The notes under the pieces were generated by a model, which had not been told where the DNA came from, did no database searches, and worked only from the letters and a program-made list of their open reading frames with translations. From Phycisphaerales bacterium (GTDB lineage Bacteria > Planctomycetota > Phycisphaerae > Phycisphaerales > UBA1924), in NCBI GenBank assembly GCA_016709445.1, contig JADJMV010000016.1, positions 45,907 to 109,906 of the forward strand: DNA of 64,000 nucleotides, read 5' to 3'. A program made the translations under genes and the position numbers. The first letter of the stretch is position 1. The number at the start of each line of letters is the position of its first letter. Positions 9,974 through 17,532 of the stretch are shown here, one piece after another.

Positions 9974-10627
9974 TCAGCAGCCGGACGCCCACATGTTCAA
10001 GAACAGGATGAAGTCCTGGGTGTTCACCGTCCCGTCGCCGTTGACATCGGCGCGGGCGTGCTTCGGGGCCCAGTCGTTCAGGTAGGCGATGAAGTCCTGC
10101 GTGTTGACGACACCGTCGCCGTTCCAGTCGGAGGGGCAGAGCTGTGCGACGAAGTGTTCGTCGTCGTCGAGGTTGATCCAGCCGACGTTCTCACCCCACG
10201 CGTAGCCTCGGAAGCGCCCCGAGCCGAAGTCGAACCGCGCGTGCTGGCCGTATTGCTGGAGCGTCGGTGCGGTATCGAAGTTGATCCAGCCGACATTCTC
10301 CCCCCAGGCCAGGCCGCTGAGGATGCCGCCTTGACCGATGTTCACTCCGGCGTCGGAGCCGCTGGTATTGCCGTAGCTCGAGCCGAGTCCGGGCGTGCCG
10401 TCGCCGAGGTTGATCCAGCCGACATTTTCCGCCCAGACGAAGCCGGAGAGGAAGGTGTCTTGGATGCGGACACCCTGGGATCCGGCGGGGCTGCCGGCGT
10501 CGTGCCAGTTCATCCAGCCGAGGTTCTCGCCCCACGACCACTTGTTGGTGGGCGAGATGTTGCTGTCCTGGGCGAGAGCGGGCGCCGCCGCGAGGGACGC
10601 GAGCAGCATGGTGGTTCGCAGATGCAT
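9974..10627 (-). CDS. secreted WGENxGW-repeat protein with GC-type dockerin tail
   Basis: A 217-residue exported protein with a signal peptide (MHLRTTMLLASLAAAPALAQ). The body is built from four repeats around the motif W(G/A)EN(V/L)GW(I/M)N: WGENLGWMNW, WAENVGWINL, WGENVGWINF and WGENVGWINL, spaced about 30-45 residues apart. The tail holds two calcium-loop copies (CPSDWNGDG and ADVNGDG, each with TQDFI) and ends ASGC. ATG 10627 is chosen because AAGGAA lies eight bases upstream; a much longer open frame runs through the neighbouring gene but is a shadow there. It is the last gene of a minus-strand group, 46 bases after the beta-helix gene. Its function is unknown, presumably extracellular. 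Confidence 0.85.
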   Translation of the reverse strand: MHLRTTMLLASLAAAPALAQDSNISPTNKWSWGENLGWMNWHDAGSPAGSQGVRIQDTFLSGFVWAENVGWINLGDGTPGLGSSYGNTSGSDAGVNIGQGGILSGLAWGENVGWINFDTAPTLQQYGQHARFDFGSGRFRGYAWGENVGWINLDDDEHFVAQLCPSDWNGDGVVNTQDFIAYLNDWAPKHARADVNGDGTVNTQDFILFLNMWASGC

Positions 10628-10673
10628 CGTGTGTTTCCTTCTTGCGTGCCGCGGGGCTTGTGGCGGCGGATGA

Positions 10674-11774
10674 TCAGAACGCCAGGTTGGAGAAGGAGTC
10701 GGCGGCGCCGGAATCGCCTCCGGAATTGCCGGTGATGACGCCGCTGGTTGGGAGCACGACGATGGTGGCGACCCGGTTGCCGGTGGCGATCTGGAAGTTG
10801 GTGGTGTTGAGTGTGCAGCGGTTCCCGACGACGAGATTGGCCGACCCGTCGACCTTGATGCCGTAGTCGTTCGAGGAGCACGTGTTGCCCTCGATCCGGG
10901 AGCGGCCGGAGCCGGGTGCGGCATAGAGGCCGGCCCCTGTGCCGAGGACGCCGTTGTTCTCGCAGTGGTTTCCGATGATGTCGCATTCGGTGGTGAAGCT
11001 GATGCCGTGCCCGGTGTTGAAGCTCGCGACGCACCGTTCGATACGGGCGTGCGACGAGAGGGTGAAGCCGTTGGCGCCGTTGCTGGAGGCCGAGCACCCC
11101 TCGAGGATCGGCTCGGTCCCGACGCAGGCGAAGCCGTCGGAGGCGTTGTCGCTGGCTTGGCTGTCGTGGACGATCGAGTGGGCGCCGGGGTTGATCCCGT
11201 ACAGATTGTCGTCCGCGACGCAGGCATTGAGGACCCCGTAGGCCGCGGCGTCGATTCCCGCTGCGCCGTTGTGGCAGGCCACGACGCGGTCCACGATCGA
11301 GTGGGAGCCGACGTGCAGGCCGTTGGCGGCGTTGTATTGGAGCGTGAGGTCGTGCACCCGGCAGTCGGCTGAGGCAAACAGATAGAGCCCGTCGCCGCCC
11401 CAGGCGCGGATGCAGCCGTTCATCACGACGATGGCGTTCCTGCTCGGTCCGGAGATTCCCGAGAGCGAACCGGTGACCCCGAGGAGCGAGAAACCGTTGA
11501 GATCGATCGTGACCGAGTCGGCGGCAATCTCGATGCCCGCTTTGCCCGGCACGCCCTGGATGTCTCCGATGAGGTAGTAGGACCCTGGGGCGGTGATGCG
11601 GAAGAGCGAGTCGGCGTCGCCCGGCGTGTTTGCGGCGTTGATCGCGGTCCGGGCCTCGACCTGGTCGAGGGGCTTCATCGTGCTCTTCACGGGCCCCGGC
11701 GGCGGGTCGATCGGCCCGGCGGCGGCGAGGCTGGCGGCGGCGGTGAGTGTCGCGATCATCATGCTTCGGCACAT
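10674..11774 (-). CDS. secreted right-handed beta-helix protein (paralogue 1)
   Basis: A 366-residue exported protein. The short signal peptide (about residues 1-19) ends ASLAAA. It is followed by a conserved N-terminal module shared with the next gene upstream: GPIDPPPGPVKST, then RTAINAANTPGD and GSYYL. From about residue 90 the sequence becomes a parallel beta-helix of short repeats rich in Asn, Gly, Ser and regularly spaced Cys, typical of pectate-lyase or NosD-like solenoids. No catalytic residues can be assigned, so it may be a binding or structural protein. ATG 11774 has AAGGAG six bases upstream. The spacing to both neighbours (42 and 46 bases) suggests one operon. Confidence 0.83.
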   Translation of the reverse strand: MCRSMMIATLTAAASLAAAGPIDPPPGPVKSTMKPLDQVEARTAINAANTPGDADSLFRITAPGSYYLIGDIQGVPGKAGIEIAADSVTIDLNGFSLLGVTGSLSGISGPSRNAIVVMNGCIRAWGGDGLYLFASADCRVHDLTLQYNAANGLHVGSHSIVDRVVACHNGAAGIDAAAYGVLNACVADDNLYGINPGAHSIVHDSQASDNASDGFACVGTEPILEGCSASSNGANGFTLSSHARIERCVASFNTGHGISFTTECDIIGNHCENNGVLGTGAGLYAAPGSGRSRIEGNTCSSNDYGIKVDGSANLVVGNRCTLNTTNFQIATGNRVATIVVLPTSGVITGNSGGDSGAADSFSNLAF

Positions 11775-11816
11775 GGTGGACTCCTTGGCTGGGTGCTTGG
11801 CGGGCGCCCCCGGGGC

Positions 11817-12815
11817 TCAATACTCGAAGTTCGCCCAGGCATTGCTCGAGTTGAACTGGGAGGTCGGGTGCGAGAGGATCTGGGCGATGTGGTTATTGGG
11901 GAAGCTTCCGCTCCCCTGGTCGAACATGAGGTAGGCCCAGCCGGCGTGCGCGCCGGTCACGTTGTTCCGCGTGACCAGCGCGTCGGTGGCGCCGCTGTCG
12001 AGGGCGATACCCGACCAGCCGCCGGTGACGGTATTGCCATCGATGCGATTGCCCTGTCCGAAGACGTAGATGCCTCCGCCCGGGCCGCCCGAGTCGTTAT
12101 CCCTCGCCACACAGTCCTCGACGACGCTGCGGGTGTTGGCGAGGAAGCCCCAATCGCCGCTCCTTCGCGAGAGGCAGCCGCGGGCGCGGCTGCCCAAGAG
12201 CGAGATACCGAGAGAGCTGCAGTTGCTCGCCACGCAGTCGAGGACCTCTGCCTGAGAAGCGGAGAGTCCGATCTTGCAGTAGGCCGCGACGGACCGCTCG
12301 ATGACGCCGGCGGGGCCGACATCGATGCCCACGTCGGGCACACCGGTCACTGTGACATCCGACACGCGGCACGCCTCGCCCTCGCCGAGCATGATGCCGC
12401 CCTGGGCGAACGAGCCTGTGACCGAGCCGTTGCGGACATCGATGGCCCGGTAGGTCAGGCCGTCATCGGGGATCTCGATCGCGATCTCGGGGATCGCGCC
12501 GGCCTTCCGGAGGGCGAAGCCGTTGAGATCGATCCTCACGTTCGACGATCGGATGCTGACCCCGGCGCCACTGGTGATGGCGAGGTCGCCGGTCAGGTAG
12601 TAGGAGCCGGGCTGGGTGATCACGTACTGGGCGGAGGCATCGCCCGGGGTATTCGTCGCGTTGATCGCGGTCCGGGGTTCGATCTCATTGAGGGTCTTGT
12701 AGGTGCTCTTGACCGGACCCGCGGGGGGATCGATCGGTCCGGCCAGCACGATAGCCCCGCCCGCGATCATCGCGAGCACCGACACCCCGCACACATTCTT
12801 GACGCCACGCTTCAT
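11817..12815 (-). CDS. secreted right-handed beta-helix protein (paralogue 2)
   Basis: A 332-residue exported protein and a diverged paralogue of the downstream gene. It shares the N-terminal module after the signal peptide (GPIDPPAGPVKST, RTAINATNTPGD, PGSYYLTGD), then departs into a different Asn/Gly/Cys-rich beta-helix of about 12 turns. I choose ATG 12815 (MKRGVKNVCG), which gives a proper signal peptide and has GGAG eight bases upstream; a start 33 bases earlier is possible but lacks a site. It is probably the first gene of a three-gene operon with the two genes downstream. Function unknown. Confidence 0.82.
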   Translation of the reverse strand: MKRGVKNVCGVSVLAMIAGGAIVLAGPIDPPAGPVKSTYKTLNEIEPRTAINATNTPGDASAQYVITQPGSYYLTGDLAITSGAGVSIRSSNVRIDLNGFALRKAGAIPEIAIEIPDDGLTYRAIDVRNGSVTGSFAQGGIMLGEGEACRVSDVTVTGVPDVGIDVGPAGVIERSVAAYCKIGLSASQAEVLDCVASNCSSLGISLLGSRARGCLSRRSGDWGFLANTRSVVEDCVARDNDSGGPGGGIYVFGQGNRIDGNTVTGGWSGIALDSGATDALVTRNNVTGAHAGWAYLMFDQGSGSFPNNHIAQILSHPTSQFNSSNAWANFEY

Positions 12816-12923
12816 CGCAGTTCTCCAGTTCGGAACAGATGTCCCCACCCACAGTGCGACGTCCCCGGGCGGCCTGGCTGGTCCGATCGCCTGTTTTTCA
12901 GGGTCGGCCGGTCAGAAAGGCAA

Positions 12924-12956
12924 CGCGGCCCGGGCGCCTCCCGGGCCCGGGCCGCG
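12924..12956 (-). terminator. hairpin terminator after the first FG-GAP/dockerin gene
   Basis: A perfect 11-bp stem (12924-12934 with 12946-12956, CGCGGCCCGGG) lies about 20 bases past the stop of the gene ending at 12976. Read on the minus strand it is followed by TTGCCTTTCTG, a weak T-rich run. A matching terminator follows the paralogue at 14916. Confidence 0.6.
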
Positions 12957-12975
12957 TCGGCGGGTGCGGAGCAGC

Positions 12976-14730
12976 TCAGCAGCCGGCGGTGAAGGCGTTC
13001 AGGTAGGTCAGCACGTCGATCGTGTTGATGACCCCGTCGCCGTTGAAGTCGGCGGCGGCCTGCTTGGCGTTCCAGGCGTTCAGGAACGCGATGAAGTCCA
13101 GCGTGTTGAGGGCGCCGTCGGCGTTGAAATCGGCGGGGCAGGGGTGGACATCGGAGACATTGAGCACGAACTCGCCCTGGAACACGGCGTAGCCCCCGAG
13201 CCGGATGAGGTATTCGGCGCCGGCGTTCACGTGTATCACGACCTTGGAGGAGAGGACCCCCTGCGTCCAGTCGTCGTTGCAGGCGATCTCGTTGGAGGCG
13301 TCCGCGGGGCAGCCGGTGTGCACGCTGAGCACGGTATCGAAGGACGAGTTGAAGGTGTCGATACTCAATTGGCCGCTCTCGCTCGCCAGGTATCGGAAGA
13401 AGACGTCGGGCGCGGTCGAGTCGCCGCCGCAGGAGGCGGAGCCGTCCAGTGCGGCGTTGACGGTGCATCCCGTGTAGGTGCCGGCGACAACGTAGGTGGC
13501 GCTCTCGCAGGTGTCGGCGGAGTAGTCGTCGATGCCGAACGCGTACTCGGCCCCGGCGTTCGCCCCGTTGTTCAGGTCGTGGGTCGGGTCCCCGACGAGG
13601 AGCTGGCTGGCGTCGAGGGTCACCCTGCGGGCGAACTGGTCGGCGCCGCCGTCGGGGTCGCTGACGCGGGCGATCTGGCGCCAGCCGTCAACCACGGTGT
13701 TGCGGAACACGAACGCGGCCTTCTCGCCCGGCGCCGCGACCGCGACCCGGTCTCCCTTGATGGAGACGGAGTTCCCGAAGTTGGCGCCGGCGACATCCGT
13801 CGAGGGCCTGAGCGTCCAGACGCGGCTCCAGTAGCTCCCGTTGAAGTGGTAGAGGTAGGCCAGGCCCGCGTTGGCGTTGCCCCCGACGCTGGCGTTGGGC
13901 GCGCCGACGACGGCGTAGTCGCCGTCGATGTCGACATCGGTGCCGAAGCGCTGGCCCGCCTGCAGGCCCTGCGGGAAGAGGGTGTCGACAACGCTCCACC
14001 CGCCCTGGGTCTTTCGGACGACCATGACGTAGCCGCAGTCGGTGTTGGAGCCGGAGTCGCCCCGGGGTGCGCCCGCGAGGATGTCGGTGCCGTTGGTCGC
14101 GACGCTGTAGCCCATCCAGTCGCCGGTTGCGCGCCAGAGGCTTTGCTGCCCGAGGGTCGCGGCGGCACTCCAAACGAGGCTGCCGTCGGCCTCGAGAATG
14201 GTGATCCTCCCGGCGTTTGCGTCCCCGTCGGAGGCGGCAAAGGGCGCGCCGATGACGCCGACCGAGCCCTCCATGGCCACATCCTGGCCGAAGGCGTCGG
14301 CCGCGTTGCCGAGGAACTCCTTCTGGAACGACCAGGAGTTTCCGAAGCGGCGGTAGACGAGGGCGCGCCCGGCGCCCTGGGCGGCCGCGAGCATCGCGTC
14401 ACCGGACGCGTCGACGGCCGAGCCGAACAGGCCGGACGCCAGGTTGGAGGGGGGGATGATCTTGGTGGACTCGCTCCAGGTCCCGTTGCCCAGACCGGCG
14501 AAGAGGTACACCGCGCCGGCGTCGGCGCCCCGGGCGTTGTCGTCGTAGGGGGCGCCCACGAAGAGGGTCCTGGAGCCCGCGCTGCCGGAGATGGCGGCGT
14601 TGTACGCGAACGAGTCGCTCGGGGCGAAGTCCGACGCGTGGATCAGTTGCATTTCGCACTGCGCCGCGGCTTGCATCGCGGCGGCGAGCAGAGCGGCGGT
14701 CGAGACCATGGACCTTGTGACAGGATTCAT
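12976..14730 (-). CDS. secreted FG-GAP (beta-propeller) protein with GC-type dockerin tail, paralogue 1
   Basis: A 584-residue exported protein. The signal peptide ends MQAAAQ. Residues about 30-380 contain around seven repeats of the FG-GAP/integrin-alpha type (for example FVGAPYDDNARGADAGAVYL and VGAPNASVGGNANAG), so a beta-propeller is expected. A second domain (about 390-510) with paired Cys (SADTCESATYVVAGTYTGC) resembles the beta-sandwich seen beside these propellers. The tail is CPADFNADG then ADFNGDG and ends TAGC. ATG 14730 has AGGAG upstream; the open frame continues behind it through non-coding sequence. It is a close structural paralogue of the next gene upstream, and the two tails are nearly identical at DNA level. 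Confidence 0.87.
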   Translation of the reverse strand: MNPVTRSMVSTAALLAAAMQAAAQCEMQLIHASDFAPSDSFAYNAAISGSAGSRTLFVGAPYDDNARGADAGAVYLFAGLGNGTWSESTKIIPPSNLASGLFGSAVDASGDAMLAAAQGAGRALVYRRFGNSWSFQKEFLGNAADAFGQDVAMEGSVGVIGAPFAASDGDANAGRITILEADGSLVWSAAATLGQQSLWRATGDWMGYSVATNGTDILAGAPRGDSGSNTDCGYVMVVRKTQGGWSVVDTLFPQGLQAGQRFGTDVDIDGDYAVVGAPNASVGGNANAGLAYLYHFNGSYWSRVWTLRPSTDVAGANFGNSVSIKGDRVAVAAPGEKAAFVFRNTVVDGWRQIARVSDPDGGADQFARRVTLDASQLLVGDPTHDLNNGANAGAEYAFGIDDYSADTCESATYVVAGTYTGCTVNAALDGSASCGGDSTAPDVFFRYLASESGQLSIDTFNSSFDTVLSVHTGCPADASNEIACNDDWTQGVLSSKVVIHVNAGAEYLIRLGGYAVFQGEFVLNVSDVHPCPADFNADGALNTLDFIAFLNAWNAKQAAADFNGDGVINTIDVLTYLNAFTAGC

Positions 14731-14857
14731 TTTCAGCACTCCTTGTGCGTTGTGCGTGACTCTCGGCGTGGCGCTGCACGCCCGAGAACCGTGCGCCGTC
14801 GGCGCCTCGGCTGGCTGGTCCATCCCCCAGATTGGCGGGCCCGCGGCGAAAAACGGG

Positions 14858-14891
14858 CGCGGCCCGGGCGGATCTGCCCGCCCGGGCCGCG
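14858..14891 (-). terminator. hairpin terminator after the second FG-GAP/dockerin gene
   Basis: A perfect 12-bp stem (14858-14869 with 14880-14891) lies about 25 bases past the stop at 14916. On the minus strand it is followed by CCCGTTTTTC, giving a short U-run. Bipartite GC-rich stem plus T5 makes intrinsic termination likely. Confidence 0.7.
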
Positions 14892-14915
14892 AATCCTGCG
14901 ATTGTCCGGCTCTGT

Positions 14916-16682
14916 TCAGCAGCCGGCGGTGAAGGCGTTCAGATAGGTCAGCACGTCGATCGTGTTGATGACCCCGTCGCCGTTGAAGTCGGCGGCGGCC
15001 TGCTTGGCGTTCCAGGCGTTCAGGAAGGAGATGAAGTCGATGGTGTTGACCGTCCCGTCGTGGTTGAAATCGGCGGGGCAGGGATCGGGAACGAGGGCCG
15101 AGACGTGCAACAGGAAGCCGCCCTTGGCCCCGTTGACGCCGCTGACGCGGACGATGTACTCGTGGCCCTTGGTCACGTAGGCCTGGACAGAGGAAGTTTG
15201 CTCGAAGATGCTCCAGTCGTCGTTGCATGCGATGGCGTTCTGGGAGTTGGCGGGGCATCCCTCGTGCACGCTGAGGACCGTGTTGAAGTCGGAGCCGAAG
15301 GTGTCGAAGTTGACCTTCCCGGTGGCGGCGGCGTAGTAGCTGAAGAAGATGTCTGGCGAGATCTGGGTTCCGCCGAGGCAGGAGGAGGATCCCTCCACGG
15401 TGGCGTTGGTGGTGCACCCCGAGTAGGCGCCCTGACCGATGGGCGTCGCGGCCTGGCAGACATCGCCGCCGTCACGGTCGAGCTCGGTGACATAAGCCGC
15501 GCCGTTGTCGCTGAGATTCCCGTCGTCGGCCTGGTAGTCGCCGATCGCGAGCAGCCCGTTGTTGATGGCGACGGTCGCCCCGAACTTGCCCGTGCCGCCA
15601 TCGGGGTCGGTGATGCGGGACATCTGGGCCCAGTCCCCCGAGGCGTTCTGCTCGAAGGTGTAGACCCACCTCTTCCCGCCGGTGTTGACGGCGATCACGC
15701 CCTGGCTCAGGGACACCTGGGAGCCGAATCGGGCGTTGGCGTAGGACGGGTACGCGGTGACCTTCCGGTCGAAGTCCCAGCCCTGGCCGTTGTAGTGGAA
15801 GACGTACACGGCGCCGGCCTCGGCGTTGTTGCCGACCGTTGCGCCCGGGGCGCCCACGACGGCGGTGTTGCCATCGATGGCGACCGAGTAGCCCATGTCG
15901 TCGCCGGTCTGGTGATCCGGGGCGTAGAGCGCTCCGGAGAGCCCCCAGACGCCGTTGGCCTTGACAAAGGTCTGCGCGAAGCCGCAGTCGTTGGCGTCGA
16001 AGGCGTCGCCGTTGGGGATGCCGACAACGATCTTGGATCCGTCCACATCGGCGCTGAAGCCGCACCAGTCTCCGGGGTTGCGCCAGAGGTGGTAGGCCGT
16101 GAGGGTGACGGTATAGACCCAGCCGTTGCCGGACCGCTCGTAGACGTACGCGGCCCCGGAGTCGCTGGCGAACGCGTCGTTGTAAGGGGCTCCGATGACG
16201 GCGACGTTCCCGTCGATCGCGACGGCAGCGCCGAAGCCGTCCGTCGAGGCGGCACCGGTGAAGACGCCGGTCTGGGACCACTGCGATCCGAATCGGTCGA
16301 AGAGGTAGGCCTTCCCCGTGCTCCCGGTGCCCGGGGCGGCGACGATCAGCCGGTTGCCGTCGATCGCGACCTGGCTCCCGAAGTAGTCGCCGGCAACGGT
16401 GTCGGCGGCGGTGAGCTTGGCGAACTCCCACCACTGGCCGGGGCTGTCCGTGAAGCAGTAGACCGCGCCGGCGTCGGTGCCCTTGGCGTCCTCGCGCGGG
16501 GCGCCCACGATCAGGTTGTTGCTCGCCCCGTTCCAGGTCATCGCGACGCCGGCCCCGAAGAGGTCGGTGCTCTGCTTGTCCGACGCGGTGACCCGGTCAG
16601 AGAAGCACTGTCCCCAGGCGTGGCCGGCCAGAATCGCGGCCGCCCCGGCCGCCAGAATCCCCATCCGATGCTTCCGATCCAT
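14916..16682 (-). CDS. secreted FG-GAP (beta-propeller) protein with GC-type dockerin tail, paralogue 2
   Basis: A 588-residue exported protein with the same plan as its downstream neighbour: signal peptide (MDRKHRMGILAAGAAAILAG, cleavage near HAWG), FG-GAP propeller repeats (IVGAPREDAKGTDAGAVYCF and others) over about residues 35-390, a Cys-containing beta-sandwich (GGDVCQAATPIGQGAYSGC) and a dockerin tail (CPADFNHDG, ADFNGDG, ending TAGC). ATG 16682 is picked because GGGAG lies eight bases upstream and it gives a clean signal peptide. It is divergent from the second ECF gene, with about 170 bases of shared promoter region, so ECF-kinase control is an attractive guess. Confidence 0.87.
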   Translation of the reverse strand: MDRKHRMGILAAGAAAILAGHAWGQCFSDRVTASDKQSTDLFGAGVAMTWNGASNNLIVGAPREDAKGTDAGAVYCFTDSPGQWWEFAKLTAADTVAGDYFGSQVAIDGNRLIVAAPGTGSTGKAYLFDRFGSQWSQTGVFTGAASTDGFGAAVAIDGNVAVIGAPYNDAFASDSGAAYVYERSGNGWVYTVTLTAYHLWRNPGDWCGFSADVDGSKIVVGIPNGDAFDANDCGFAQTFVKANGVWGLSGALYAPDHQTGDDMGYSVAIDGNTAVVGAPGATVGNNAEAGAVYVFHYNGQGWDFDRKVTAYPSYANARFGSQVSLSQGVIAVNTGGKRWVYTFEQNASGDWAQMSRITDPDGGTGKFGATVAINNGLLAIGDYQADDGNLSDNGAAYVTELDRDGGDVCQAATPIGQGAYSGCTTNATVEGSSSCLGGTQISPDIFFSYYAAATGKVNFDTFGSDFNTVLSVHEGCPANSQNAIACNDDWSIFEQTSSVQAYVTKGHEYIVRVSGVNGAKGGFLLHVSALVPDPCPADFNHDGTVNTIDFISFLNAWNAKQAAADFNGDGVINTIDVLTYLNAFTAGC

Positions 16683-16852
16683 GTTGCTGCTCCCTTGGTT
16701 TGCGGTGAGGTGTGGTGGGGTCCCCCGCTCGCAGTGCGACGATCCCCCTCCCGGCGGCCAGGCCATTCCCACAAGTTCCGCTCGACCCCGTTGCTCCCGC
16801 GCCCGGAACCGGCGACAATCTCCGCGACCCCGCAAGGCCACCAGAGACCACC

Positions 16853-17482
16853 GTGAACCAGAGCCCCGACAACCAACCGACATCGATCCCGACCCCACCC
16901 GTGCGTTCGCCGCAGGAGGTCACCCTCCTCCTGAATGCCGCCCGCGCCGGCGACCCGCAGGCCTCCGCCGAACTCCTCCCCCTCGTCTACGAAGAACTCC
17001 GGAAGCTCGCGCGCGCCCGGCTCGGCGCCGAGGCCCCGGGCCAGACCCTCCAGCCGACGGCCCTGGTGCACGAGGCGTACATCCGGCTTGTCGGCGACGC
17101 CGACCTGCAGTGGAACAGCCGGGGCCACTTCTTCGGGGCCGCGGCGCTGGCGATGCGGCGGATCCTGGTGGAGCGCGCCCGGCACCGCAAGCGGATGAAG
17201 CACGGGGGCGGCCGGCGTCGGGTCGAGCTCCGTGACGACGCGATGCTCTCCGAGCCACCGCCGGAAGACCTGCTGGCGCTGGACGAGGCCCTCGACAAGC
17301 TCGCGAGCCTAGATGAGCGCAAGTGCCGGGTCGTGATGCTCCGGTACTTCGCGGGGCTCTCGATCGAGGAGACGGCGGCCGCCCTCGAGGTCTCGCCGGC
17401 CACCGTGAAATCCGACTGGGCATTCTCCCGCGCCTGGCTGCACCGCGCCCTGGCGGATCAGCCGGCCCCCGACGCCGAGTAG
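16853..17482 (+). CDS. ECF-type RNA polymerase sigma factor (planctomycete Sigma70_ECF type)
   Basis: A 209-residue ECF sigma factor of the planctomycete-expanded group (Pfam Sigma70_ECF). Region 2 includes LLPLVYEELRKLARARL and the LQPTALVHEAYIRL stretch; region 4 ends in a helix-turn-helix (LSIEETAAALEVSPATVKSD) before WAFSRAWLHRAL. The start is taken as GTG 16853; the upstream part of the open frame is a shadow of the divergent gene's promoter region. The kinase gene begins 50 bases downstream. This is the second ECF-kinase pair in the window, but the two sigma factors belong to different ECF subtypes. Confidence 0.87.
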   Translation: MNQSPDNQPTSIPTPPVRSPQEVTLLLNAARAGDPQASAELLPLVYEELRKLARARLGAEAPGQTLQPTALVHEAYIRLVGDADLQWNSRGHFFGAAALAMRRILVERARHRKRMKHGGGRRRVELRDDAMLSEPPPEDLLALDEALDKLASLDERKCRVVMLRYFAGLSIEETAAALEVSPATVKSDWAFSRAWLHRALADQPAPDAE

Positions 17483-17532
17483 CCCGCCGTCAGCCCTGGG
17501 TCCATTGGTTCGTGCTCGTCTGGCTCTTCCCC

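Noticed and set aside
12703..14946. 747-residue open frame on the plus strand
   Set aside because: It lies opposite the propeller-dockerin gene, whose repeats and tail are unmistakable.
14832..16856. 674-residue open frame on the plus strand
   Set aside because: It is antisense to the second propeller-dockerin gene and shows no domain of its own.
16853..17482. anti-sigma factor gene next to either ECF gene
   Set aside because: I looked for a small membrane protein with a zinc-binding HxxxCxxC motif beside both ECF genes and found none. The kinases occupy that position.
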